A stretch of 5,353 nt of DNA from Anaerolineae bacterium (GCA_003694975.1 RFJH01000318.1:1-5353), one strand, 5' to 3'. Shown: positions 1 to 5,353, numbered from the stretch's first letter. The notes: generated by a model from the sequence alone, not told the origin. Numbers and translations are program-made.

Positions 1-127
1 GGAGGGGAGAGGGGGGCGGGGTTGAGGTCGGCATCTGCCGGTTTGCAGGCCCGCAGGCCCAAAGTCCGCTCAGCAGCGCTCCGGCGAGCAGAAAGAAAAG
101 AGATCGCTTCGCTTGACGAGTACGCAT
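1..127 (-). CDS. Partial lipoprotein gene: N-terminus with signal peptide, runs off left edge
   Basis: Reading leftwards from an ATG at 127-125, the frame stays open to the window edge for 42 codons. The product starts MRTRQAKRS, a basic n-region. A hydrophobic core follows at residues 10-24, then a lipobox L22-W23-A24-C25, where C25 would be lipidated and anchored to the outer face of the membrane. After the cysteine comes a linker rich in Pro, Thr and Ser (about residues 33-42), typical of exported lipoproteins before their folded domain. That domain is outside the window, so the function is unknown. Two more in-frame ATGs lie upstream, at 136-134 and 145-143, and would add 3 or 6 residues. 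I chose 127 because a TATAAT ends 7 bases before it. An AGGA touches the ATG, too close for a normal ribosome binding site, so the message may be leaderless. The signal-peptide architecture is convincing, but the fragment is short. Confidence 0.72.
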   Translation of the reverse strand, partial: MRTRQAKRSLFFLLAGALLSGLWACGPANRQMPTSTPPPSPL

Positions 128-142
128 TCCTGGCATTATACT
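113..142 (+). promoter_or_regulatory. Sigma70-type promoter of the tRNA-Pro gene
   Basis: TTGACG at 113-118 (five of six bases of the -35 consensus) is followed by an 18-base spacer and TATACT at 137-142 (five of six of the -10 consensus). The expected start, about 7 bases after the -10, is near 149-150, only two or three bases before the mature tRNA 5' end at 152. The precursor would thus carry almost no 5' leader. The -35 box lies inside the first codons of the leftward lipoprotein gene. Confidence 0.75.
135..140 (-). promoter_or_regulatory. Candidate -10 box (TATAAT) for the leftward lipoprotein gene
   Basis: On the minus strand, bases 140-135 read TATAAT, a perfect sigma70 -10 hexamer. 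Seven bases separate it from the ATG at 127, so transcription would start at or next to the start codon and give a leaderless message. I see no convincing -35 hexamer at 16-18 bases upstream, which would lie inside the tRNA gene. The same bases form the -10 region of the rightward tRNA promoter, so the match could be a by-product of that AT-rich box. Confidence 0.4.
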
Positions 143-151
143 CATCTTTGG

Positions 152-224
152 CGGGGTGTAGCGCAGATGGCAGCGCACCGCGTTTGGGACGCGGGGGTCG
201 GCGGTTCAAGTCCGCCCACCCCGA
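152..224 (+). tRNA. tRNA-Pro (anticodon UGG)
   Basis: A complete cloverleaf folds with no mismatches. The acceptor stem CGGGGTG (152-158) pairs with CACCCCG (217-223), with discriminator A224. The D stem GCGC (161-164) pairs with 173-176, with GG at 169-170 in the loop. The anticodon stem CCGCG (178-182) pairs with CGCGG (190-194) around the loop TTTGGGA, which places the anticodon TGG at 185-187. The variable loop is 195-199. The T stem GGCGG (200-204) pairs with CCGCC (212-216) around TTCAAGT. The C1-G72 first pair is typical of bacterial proline tRNAs. UGG can decode most or all CCN codons by wobble. The 3' CCA is not encoded (CTG follows A224), so the cell must add it with a nucleotidyltransferase. 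Confidence 0.97.
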
Positions 225-231
225 CTGAGAA

Positions 232-260
232 GGCCGCCGAGGGTCTCCGGCGGCTGTTCT
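232..260 (+). terminator. GC-rich hairpin after the tRNA, possible intrinsic terminator
   Basis: GCCGCCG at 233-239 pairs perfectly with CGGCGGC at 248-254. Two further pairs (A240-T246, G241-C245) form if C247 is bulged, leaving a tight loop. The stem begins 9 bases after the tRNA end. The following bases, TGTTCT (255-260), are only moderately T-rich, so termination may be leaky and some transcripts may read into the gene at 289. Confidence 0.5.
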
Positions 261-261
261 A

Positions 262-270
262 TGCTAAAAT
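262..270 (+). promoter_or_regulatory. Possible extended -10 promoter for the 103-aa gene
   Basis: TGCTAAAAT at 262-270 matches the extended -10 form (TG, one base, then a TATAAT-like hexamer with one mismatch). It stands out in a GC-rich region between the tRNA hairpin and the gene starting at 289. There is no recognisable -35 box at the right distance. The start would fall near 277, directly in front of the Shine-Dalgarno GGAGG (278-282), giving a leader of about 12 bases. Confidence 0.4.
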
Positions 271-288
271 ACATCGTGGAGGAAGCCT

Positions 289-600
289 ATGGCCCGTCGA
301 ACGGTTGATGGCGTGATCGAGGCCGTGCGCTATGCGCCGGATGGGAAAATCGCCCTCGTGCGCGTCTATGAACGGCGCGGCCCGACGTTCTCCGACCACA
401 TTCTGCTCGACCGCCAGGCGCTGCTCGAACGTCTCAAGAGCGGCCAGCGCTTTGTGACCGGCAGGCGTCGCCCGCTTTGGGGGCACACGTTTGAACTCGG
501 CAAACCGGTGCGGGCGATCCAACGCGATGGTGAGGAGTTCATCACCGCCGATGGCGACCACGCCCGTGGAGATGACCTGGCCGACACGCCCCGCTTCTAA
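289..600 (+). CDS. Small hypothetical protein (103 aa), partner of the NERD-like gene
   Basis: I do not recognise a named family. The ATG at 289 has a strong ribosome binding site, GGAGG at 278-282, six bases upstream, which fixes the start. The protein is soluble, charged and probably beta-rich, with no signal peptide or membrane segment. It opens with a strand-like stretch (GVIEAVRYAPDGKIALVRVYERRG, described here as residues 8-31), then FSDHILLDR (34-42), a short helix around LLERLK (45-50), and a glycine/basic turn FVTGRRR (55-61) before a further strand-rich half ending in an acidic tail and PRF. The R/K-rich turn might suggest nucleic-acid contact, but that is a guess. Its stop is 18 bases before the next gene, so the two are probably co-transcribed. 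Codon use matches its neighbours. Confidence 0.85.
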   Translation: MARRTVDGVIEAVRYAPDGKIALVRVYERRGPTFSDHILLDRQALLERLKSGQRFVTGRRRPLWGHTFELGKPVRAIQRDGEEFITADGDHARGDDLADTPRF

Positions 601-618
601 GTCAGAGCACCGACCACG

Positions 619-1455
619 ATGAAACTGATTGACCAGACCCCCTTTCTCGCAGAAAAAGGCAAAATCACCCTCTTCGATCGACTGAGAGGCACGCTGCGAT
701 ACGGTTTCTCGTGGTATCCGGAATTGCAGGCGCAGCAGGTCATCATCGCCCACCTGCAGAAGCACCTGGGCGATAACTTCACCCTCTTGCGCAACTTCCC
801 TCTGGGGGAAACGGGCGTCCACGTCCCGATGATCCTGATCGGCCCCCCCGGCATTTACATGCTCTACGCCACCCACTGGCGCGGAGTCTACCGGGTGAAG
901 GGCGACGAGATGGGGACCATCAGCGGGAACACCTTCAAGCCGGTCTCGATCAACCTGGTGCGCCGCACGGCGCGGCTGGCACGCGCTCTGGAGGTTTACC
1001 TGCGCAGGCAACTCTCGGAAGACATCGCCGACGTGCATGCCGTGCTCCTGGCGGCGGACCCCGGCATGCATGTCGAGTCCACGCGTCCGGAAGTGCGCAT
1101 CGTGATGCGCGACGCGCTGGAGCACTTCGCGACCTCCCTCCTCCAGGAACGCCCGATTTACAACGCGGAGGCGGTGCGCCGCCTGGTAGACCGCCTGATG
1201 GAGACCATCCGACCGCCGGAGGCGGAACTCGAAGTGCCGGAAGACGATGAGTTCTTCGTCGAGGAGAAGCCGAAGAAGAGACCGGCGCCGCGACCTGCCA
1301 TAGCGCCCACCGTCCGCCCGCCGCGGCGCGTCCCTGCCGCGTTGCGGGGGTTCGCCGGGCTCAGCGCCCGTCAATGGGCCGTGCTGTTGATCCTCGGCGC
1401 CATTGAAATCTGTGTGTTGATCGGTATGATCCTGGTCGTTCTGCTGAACACCTGA
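619..1455 (+). CDS. NERD-domain-like protein with C-terminal membrane anchor, active site apparently degenerate
   Basis: The protein has 278 residues. Residues about 35-165 follow the layout of NERD (nuclease-related) domains, a branch of the PD-(D/E)XK fold: an N-terminal helix (ELQAQQVIIAHLQKHL), then LLRNFPLG, a core strand pair MILIGPPGIYMLY, WRG, a helix over residues 110-130, and a strand IADVHAVLLAADPG (136-149). In active NERD proteins the core reads roughly E-I-D then, after the G-x-x-G turn, E-x-K. Here these places hold H68, P70, Y83 and T85, so catalysis looks lost. A Pro/charged linker (about 198-245) leads to one membrane segment at about 253-276, with a short tail. There is no N-terminal signal, so the domain should face the cytoplasm as a tail-anchored protein. 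The ribosome binding site is weak, and expression may depend on coupling to the upstream gene. Gene call is sure; the NERD assignment is by eye, and the domain may be only a remote relative. Confidence 0.85.
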   Translation: MKLIDQTPFLAEKGKITLFDRLRGTLRYGFSWYPELQAQQVIIAHLQKHLGDNFTLLRNFPLGETGVHVPMILIGPPGIYMLYATHWRGVYRVKGDEMGTISGNTFKPVSINLVRRTARLARALEVYLRRQLSEDIADVHAVLLAADPGMHVESTRPEVRIVMRDALEHFATSLLQERPIYNAEAVRRLVDRLMETIRPPEAELEVPEDDEFFVEEKPKKRPAPRPAIAPTVRPPRRVPAALRGFAGLSARQWAVLLILGAIEICVLIGMILVVLLNT

Positions 1456-1522
1456 TCGGTGAAAACGGCAAGTCCGGGTCGCACGCTGCTCCAACCGGCC
1501 TTTTGATTTACGAGAGCGAGTC

Positions 1523-2254
1523 TTGACATCTCCTTTCCTTTCCATCATCATCCCCGCTCACAACGAGGAGCACCGCCTGCCCCACACTCTGGAGCAGGTG
1601 TTTGCTTTCCTGACACGTCAGACATACCCTTCCGAGGTGTTGGTCGTGGAGAACGGCAGCCGGGACGGGACACTGGCCGTAGCCCAACGCTTTGCCCGTC
1701 GCCATAAGGGGCTGCGCGTCTTCCATGAGGAGAAAGCCGGCAAAGGACTGGCCGTGCGGCGCGGCATCCTGGAGGCGCGCGGCGAATACCGCTTCCTCTG
1801 CGACGCCGACCTCTCCATGCCCATCGAGGAACTGCCGCGCTTCCTCCCCCCGGCACTGCCCGAAGCCGAAATCGTCATCGCCTCGCGCGAGGCCCCGGGC
1901 GCGGTCCGCTATAACGAACCGTTTCACCGCCACCTGACCGGGCGCGTGTTCAACCTCATCATCCGCCTGCTCGTCCTCCCCGGCCTGCAGGATACCCAAT
2001 GCGGTTTCAAGTGTTTTCGCGCCGACGTGGCCGAAGACATCTTCCCCCGCCAGACGCTCACCGGCTGGGCATTCGATGTTGAGGTGCTGGCCATCGCCCG
2101 TCTGCGCGGCTACCGCATCGTGGAACTCCCCATCCCCTGGTATTTCAATGCGGAAAGCAAGGTCAGCGTGGTACGCGATTCCTGGCGCATGTTCCTCGAC
2201 CTGCTACGCATCCGCCGCAACATCCGGCAAGGGATATACGATGAGACGCCCTGA
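1523..2254 (+). CDS. GT2 glycosyltransferase, dolichyl-/polyprenyl-phosphate glucose or mannose synthase type
   Basis: This 243-residue GT-A enzyme probably transfers a sugar from a nucleotide sugar to a polyprenyl phosphate at the cytoplasmic membrane face, making a lipid-linked donor. Visible motifs are LSIIIPAHNEE (6-16), nucleotide-sugar site ENGSRDGT (43-50, usually DDGSxDGT), KAGKGLAVRRG (71-81), metal-binding DAD (94-96), SRE (121-123), the family signature LQDTQCGFK (155-163), and WAFDVEVL (182-189) before a C-terminal PIPWYFN block (203-209). This order matches the ALG5/DPM1-like branch. There are no C-terminal membrane helices, so it is the short, peripheral form. The start is TTG at 1523: no in-frame ATG or GTG lies between it and the stop at 1460-1462, and the next Met is residue 99, inside the catalytic core. 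A weak GAGAG lies at 1512-1516. The preceding 67-base gap (1456-1522) holds no clear promoter, only a weak CCGG...CCGG pairing before CTTTT. Sugar and acceptor specificity cannot be read from the sequence. Confidence 0.93.
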   Translation: MTSPFLSIIIPAHNEEHRLPHTLEQVFAFLTRQTYPSEVLVVENGSRDGTLAVAQRFARRHKGLRVFHEEKAGKGLAVRRGILEARGEYRFLCDADLSMPIEELPRFLPPALPEAEIVIASREAPGAVRYNEPFHRHLTGRVFNLIIRLLVLPGLQDTQCGFKCFRADVAEDIFPRQTLTGWAFDVEVLAIARLRGYRIVELPIPWYFNAESKVSVVRDSWRMFLDLLRIRRNIRQGIYDETP

Positions 2255-2879
2255 ACCGCACGACCTTCCCCCATGCCCGACTCTGGAACTCGAACGCGAC
2301 CTGTGGGAACGCGGCCTGCGACGCGTCGGCGGCGTGGACGAGGCGGGACGCGGCGCCCTGGCCGGCCCCGTGGCCGCCGCTATCGTCATCCTCCCGCCGG
2401 ACCCGAACCTCTCGCAGGTCCTGAAGGGAGTGCGTGATTCCAAACAGATGACCCCTCACCAGCGAGAGCACTGGGCGGAGGTGATCAAGCGCCTCGCCCT
2501 GGCATGGGAGGTGGGGTTTGCATCGGCGGGCGAGATTGACGCCATCGGCATCGTCCCCGCGACGCGCCTGGCCGTGCAACGCGCCCTGAAAGCCCTCTCG
2601 CAAACACCCGAACATCTCTTGCTCGACTACCTCGTGCTCCCCAACTGTCCCATCCCCCAGAGCAGCCTGGTCAAAGGCGACCGACGCTCTCTGAGCGTGG
2701 CGGCGGCCTCCATCCTGGCGAAGACCGCTCGCGATGCGTTCATGCGCGCCCTGGCCGAAGAACACCCCGGCTATGGCCTCGCCCAGAACAAAGGTTACGG
2801 CACGCGCCGCCACCGGGACGCCATCCGACGCCTGGGGCACAGCCCCATCCATCGCCGCAGTTTTTCCCTCAAGGCATGA
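2241..2879 (+). CDS. rnhB: Ribonuclease HII
   Basis: Ribonuclease HII cuts RNA in RNA/DNA hybrids and starts removal of single ribonucleotides from DNA. The 212-residue protein has the usual family length. Motifs: GVDEAGRGALAGPVAAA (31-47) with catalytic D33 and E34 and the GRG element that reads the ribonucleotide junction; DSKQMT (66-71); LLLD (126-129) with catalytic D129; SVAAASILAKTARD (152-165) with catalytic D165; and YGLAQNKGYGT then HRRSF near the C-terminus. The usual His in the QHKGYGT block is Asn183, a mild variant. All four acidic active-site residues are present, so it should be active. The ATG at 2241 has AAGGGA at 2229-2234 in front. It overlaps the end of the glycosyltransferase gene by 14 bases in another frame, implying translational coupling. 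The frame also stays open upstream to an ATG at 2076, but that extra stretch lies over the upstream gene and is not RNase H-like. Confidence 0.96.
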   Translation: MRRPEPHDLPPCPTLELERDLWERGLRRVGGVDEAGRGALAGPVAAAIVILPPDPNLSQVLKGVRDSKQMTPHQREHWAEVIKRLALAWEVGFASAGEIDAIGIVPATRLAVQRALKALSQTPEHLLLDYLVLPNCPIPQSSLVKGDRRSLSVAAASILAKTARDAFMRALAEEHPGYGLAQNKGYGTRRHRDAIRRLGHSPIHRRSFSLKA

Positions 2880-2964
2880 CGTGTCACCTGTACCGGACTT
2901 TGGCCTTCTGAGACGACACTTTCCAAAAGCGGCCCTTCGGCCATGCTCAGTACAGGTGACACGT
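2879..2964. repeat. Palindromic element: perfect 15-bp inverted repeat with inner hairpin between convergent genes
   Basis: ACGTGTCACCTGTAC (2879-2893) is the exact reverse complement of 2950-2964. Counting a G-T pair and one T-A pair, the arms extend to 2877 and 2966, so the left arm includes the rnhB stop codon. Between the arms are 56 bases. A second stem, TGGCC (2901-2905) with GGCCA (2939-2943), can stack inside after a 7/6-base internal loop, or GGCC (2931-2934) and GGCC (2939-2942) can form a small hairpin with a CTTC loop. The element fills the gap between rnhB and the oppositely oriented ATPase gene, so it could stop transcription from both sides, yet no T-run follows either arm. Its shape also fits a small non-autonomous mobile or REP-like repeat. 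No clear target-site duplication flanks it. The structure is certain; its role is not. Confidence 0.85.
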
Positions 2965-2980
2965 TAAGCAAAGTGGAAAC

Positions 2981-5353
2981 TCACTTCGCCTGACGAGTCC
3001 GCAAGCGGCCGGCGATGGCCTTCGTCGCTTCGGCGACCAGGGAGGGGAGGAACAACAACGGCAACATCAACTCCCATTGCGCCCACCCCAAGGGGACGGT
3101 ATCGAAGATCGGATTGAGGAAGGGCAGATAGATTACCGCCAGGAGCAAGGCCAGGGATGCCAGGACGGCGTAGTTCATATTGCGATTGCTGAACACCCCG
3201 ATCTTGAGCAGAGGATAATACTCGGACCGGGCCGTATAGGCGCGCAGCAACTCGGAGAACGAGAGTGTGACAAAAGCCATTGTCTCGCCGAACTCCGGGG
3301 TCTCCGGGTGTGCGCGCAGACCAACCCAGTACGCGCCCAGAGTCGCCGCGGTGATGGCGATGGTCTGAATCAAAATGCCCACCTGCATGAAGCGGTTGAT
3401 AATTGGCTCGTCCGGTGGACGGGGCTTCTGCTGCATGATATCGGGATCGCCTTTCTCCGTCCCCAGAGCGAGGGCGGGAGCACCATCGGTGATCAGGTTG
3501 AGCCACAGAAGTTGGATGGCAGTCAGGGGGGAGGGCAGCCCGGCCAGGGTCGCCAGGAAGATGGACATGATCTCGGCCAGGTTGCAGGAGAGCAGATAGA
3601 AGACGAATTTGCGAATGTTCGAGTAGATAACGCGCCCCTGCTCGATGGCTGCGACAATGCTGGCGTAGTTGTCATCGGTCAGGACCATATCGGCGGTCTC
3701 TTTGGCCACATCGGTGCCCGTGATGCCCATTGCGATGCCGATATCGGCGCGCTTGATGGCCGGGGCGTCGTTTACCCCGTCACCCGTCATGGCGACCACT
3801 TCACGGTTGGCCTGGAGGGCGTCCACGATGCGCATCTTGTGCTCCGGCGAGACTCGGGCAAACACGTCCGTGTGACGGATCTCCTCGCGCAGGCGTTCGT
3901 CGTCCAGGGCATCCAGGTCGGCGCCGGTGAGCACGTGGCCGTCGTCCTGGCGGATCAGGCCAATGGAGCGGGCGATGGCGCGCGCCGTGTTGGGGTAATC
4001 CCCGGTAATCATCACCGTGCGAATGCCGGCCTCCCGCGCCTTCTCCAGCGCCGGGCGGACTTCGGGGCGCGGCGGGTCAATCATCCCCACCAGGCCGACG
4101 AAGACCAGGTCTTGCTCCAGTTCCTCGGGCGGGGCACCCTCGTCGGGCACATCATGCTCCACGCGGTAGGCCAATCCGAGCACGCGCAGAGCATCGGCGG
4201 TCATGGCATCGTTGGCAGCCAGGATTTCCCGTCGTTTGGCCTCCGTCAGGGGCCTGGACACGTCGTCCATCGTCTGGTAACGAGTGCACAGGTCGAGGAT
4301 GACGTCCGGCGCGCCCTTGACGGCGATCACGTCCCAATCCCGGAGGTGGTCATCGTAGAAGGGGGAGATATCCTCCGGGCGAGGTTCCCGCACGTCGTGT
4401 ACGGTGACCATGCGCTTACGCTCCGAGTCAAAAGGCACCTCGCTCTCGCGCGGGTAGGCACTCTTGACATCAGGAGGAAGGGCGCCGGCTTTGATAGCCG
4501 CCACCAGAAGCGCCCCTTCGGTCGGATCGCCGACAACGCGGTAGGTTTGTTGCATCTCCTGAGCGCCGGTGATTTCCAGTTCGGCGTCGTTGTTGAGCAC
4601 GCCCAGCCAGAGGGCGGTCAGGGCGGCAGGGTAATCGGCGATGTTGATTTTCCTTCCCTCGTGGTAAAACTCGCCATGCGGGGAATACCCTGAGCCGGTG
4701 ATTTCGATGAAATGACCGTCCACCCACAGGCGGGTGACGGTCATTTCGTTCTGGGTCAGCGTACCGGTCTTATCCGAGCAGATGACGGTGGCCGAACCCA
4801 GGGTCTCAACGGAGGCCAGGCGGCGGATCAGAGCATGACGCTTGATCATCTCACGCATGCCAAGCGCCAGGCTGATGGTCACCACGGCGGGGAGACCTTC
4901 CGGCACGGCGGCGATGGCCAGACTGACGGCGATGAGGAACATATCCAGGGGGTTGTAGCCACGCAGCCAGCCGACGAGGAAGACGATGGCCGAGATGACC
5001 AGGGTAGCCCAGCCGAGGGTCTTTCCCAGTTGGTCGAGGCGGCGCTGCAAGGGAGTTGGCTCCTCCTCAACGGATTGCAGCATGGTGGCAATCATGCCCA
5101 ACTGGGTACGCATGCCGGTGCTGACTACCACCCCTCGCCCGCGCCCATAGACAACCAGGGTGCCCATGAAGGCGGTGTTCTTGCGGTCGCCGAGGGGGAT
5201 GTTCTTTTCCAGGACGGTCGCAGCGTTCTTGTGGACGGGGCGAGATTCTCCGGTGAGGGAGGCCTCTTCCACACGCAGGTTGACGGCCTCCAGAAGGCGT
5301 ATGTCCGCCGGAACGTAGTTGCCTGCTTCAAGGAAAACGATATCGCCGGGGAC
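2981..5353 (-). CDS. P2A-type calcium-transporting P-type ATPase, C-terminal 790 residues (start beyond right edge)
   Basis: The gene reads leftwards from the window edge (first complete codon 5353-5351) to TGA at 2983-2981. Numbering from the edge, the fragment opens with VPGDIV of the actuator domain, then TGES (34-37), PEGLP in M4 (151-155), the phosphorylation site DKTGTLTQNEMT (D194, bases 4774-4772), FDSERKRM (308-315) and KGAPD (346-350) of the nucleotide pocket, ITGD (449-452), TGDGVNDAP (523-531), and M5-M10 at the end. Calcium ligands known from SERCA all appear conserved: E152 in M4; N591 and E594 in M5 (CNLAEI); N619, T622 and D623 in M6 (NLITDG); and a Glu in M8 at 701 (FSELLRAY). 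The enzyme should use ATP to export or sequester Ca2+. About 100-150 residues (M1-M2 and the N-terminus) are missing only because of the window. The GTG at 5272 is not a start, since conserved sequence continues upstream. Ca2+ is favoured over Mn2+, Na+ or K+ by the ligands, but this is inferred. Confidence 0.95.
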   Translation of the reverse strand, partial: VPGDIVFLEAGNYVPADIRLLEAVNLRVEEASLTGESRPVHKNAATVLEKNIPLGDRKNTAFMGTLVVYGRGRGVVVSTGMRTQLGMIATMLQSVEEEPTPLQRRLDQLGKTLGWATLVISAIVFLVGWLRGYNPLDMFLIAVSLAIAAVPEGLPAVVTISLALGMREMIKRHALIRRLASVETLGSATVICSDKTGTLTQNEMTVTRLWVDGHFIEITGSGYSPHGEFYHEGRKINIADYPAALTALWLGVLNNDAELEITGAQEMQQTYRVVGDPTEGALLVAAIKAGALPPDVKSAYPRESEVPFDSERKRMVTVHDVREPRPEDISPFYDDHLRDWDVIAVKGAPDVILDLCTRYQTMDDVSRPLTEAKRREILAANDAMTADALRVLGLAYRVEHDVPDEGAPPEELEQDLVFVGLVGMIDPPRPEVRPALEKAREAGIRTVMITGDYPNTARAIARSIGLIRQDDGHVLTGADLDALDDERLREEIRHTDVFARVSPEHKMRIVDALQANREVVAMTGDGVNDAPAIKRADIGIAMGITGTDVAKETADMVLTDDNYASIVAAIEQGRVIYSNIRKFVFYLLSCNLAEIMSIFLATLAGLPSPLTAIQLLWLNLITDGAPALALGTEKGDPDIMQQKPRPPDEPIINRFMQVGILIQTIAITAATLGAYWVGLRAHPETPEFGETMAFVTLSFSELLRAYTARSEYYPLLKIGVFSNRNMNYAVLASLALLLAVIYLPFLNPIFDTVPLGWAQWELMLPLLFLPSLVAEATKAIAGRLRTRQAK

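Noticed and set aside
1..22. G-rich run that might form a G-quadruplex
   Set aside because: Only three separate runs of three or more G are present. On the other strand the same bases encode the Pro-rich lipoprotein linker, which explains the composition.
45..60. Tandem GCAGGCCC repeated twice
   Set aside because: Two copies of 8 bases inside the lipoprotein leader (codons around the lipobox) are explained by coding sequence and GC bias.
22..316. Two plus-strand open frames running through the tRNA gene
   Set aside because: Both read across the tRNA cloverleaf and its promoter, have no ribosome binding site, and have no protein-like features.
1474..1508. Possible terminator after the NERD-like gene
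   Set aside because: Only about four pairs (CCGG with CCGG) over a long loop precede a short CTTTT. This is too weak to list as a terminator.
259..1551. Long open frame on the minus strand (430 codons) opposite the 103-aa and NERD-like genes
   Set aside because: It is low-complexity, rich in Arg, His, Gln and Asp, and lies antisense to two genes with good protein features. This is typical of a shadow frame in GC-rich DNA.
2076..2240. N-terminal extension of RNase HII to an upstream ATG at 2076
   Set aside because: The added 55 residues overlap the glycosyltransferase gene and do not resemble RNase HII. The ATG at 2241 has a suitable ribosome site and gives the normal family length.
105..3002. 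Near-identical stretch at 105-124 and 2982-3001 (both encode RTRQAK on the minus strand, at the lipoprotein start and the ATPase end)
   Set aside because: About 20 of 24 bases agree, which can arise by chance in a 5-kb GC-rich window. Neither copy is bounded by other repeat features.
3077..4693. 538-codon open frame on the plus strand inside the ATPase gene
   Set aside because: It is exactly antisense to a P-type ATPase with all family motifs. Its composition (Gly, Asp, His, Gln) is that of an antisense shadow, with no recognisable domain.

Overview
The window looks like chromosomal DNA from a GC-rich bacterium. My best guess is a Chloroflexota (Anaerolineae-like) genome. The hints are the GC-rich codon use, a tRNA gene without an encoded CCA end, the proline-rich lipoprotein linker, and the small hypothetical gene followed by a NERD-like membrane-anchored gene. 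This placement rests on gene style and memory, not on a marker gene, so it is tentative.

Layout, left to right. (1) Bases 1-127, minus strand: the first 42 codons of a gene running off the left edge, encoding a clear lipoprotein signal peptide. (2) Bases 113-142: a sigma70-type promoter for a tRNA. It overlaps the lipoprotein start, and a perfect TATAAT on the opposite strand shares its -10 region. (3) Bases 152-224: tRNA-Pro(UGG), followed by a GC-rich hairpin that may be its terminator. (4) Bases 289-2879, plus strand: four genes in a row. They are a 103-residue protein of unknown function, a NERD-fold-like protein with a C-terminal membrane anchor and an apparently lost active site, a GT2 glycosyltransferase of the dolichyl-phosphate glucose/mannose synthase type, and ribonuclease HII (rnhB), whose start overlaps the end of the glycosyltransferase gene. 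(5) Bases 2879-2964: a perfect 15-bp inverted repeat around a small inner hairpin, between convergent genes. (6) Bases 2981-5353, minus strand: the C-terminal 790 residues of a P2A (SERCA/PMR1-type) calcium-transporting P-type ATPase, whose start lies beyond the right edge.

The plus-strand genes probably form one or two transcription units: a 103-aa/NERD-like pair, then the glycosyltransferase/rnhB pair with likely translational coupling. No shared pathway is evident. RNase HII is housekeeping, the glycosyltransferase probably works on a polyprenyl phosphate at the membrane, and the first two are uncharacterised. I see no defence island, CRISPR array, transposase or phage gene. The most notable points are the hidden lipoprotein start inside the tRNA promoter, the degenerate NERD active site and the palindromic element at 2879-2964.
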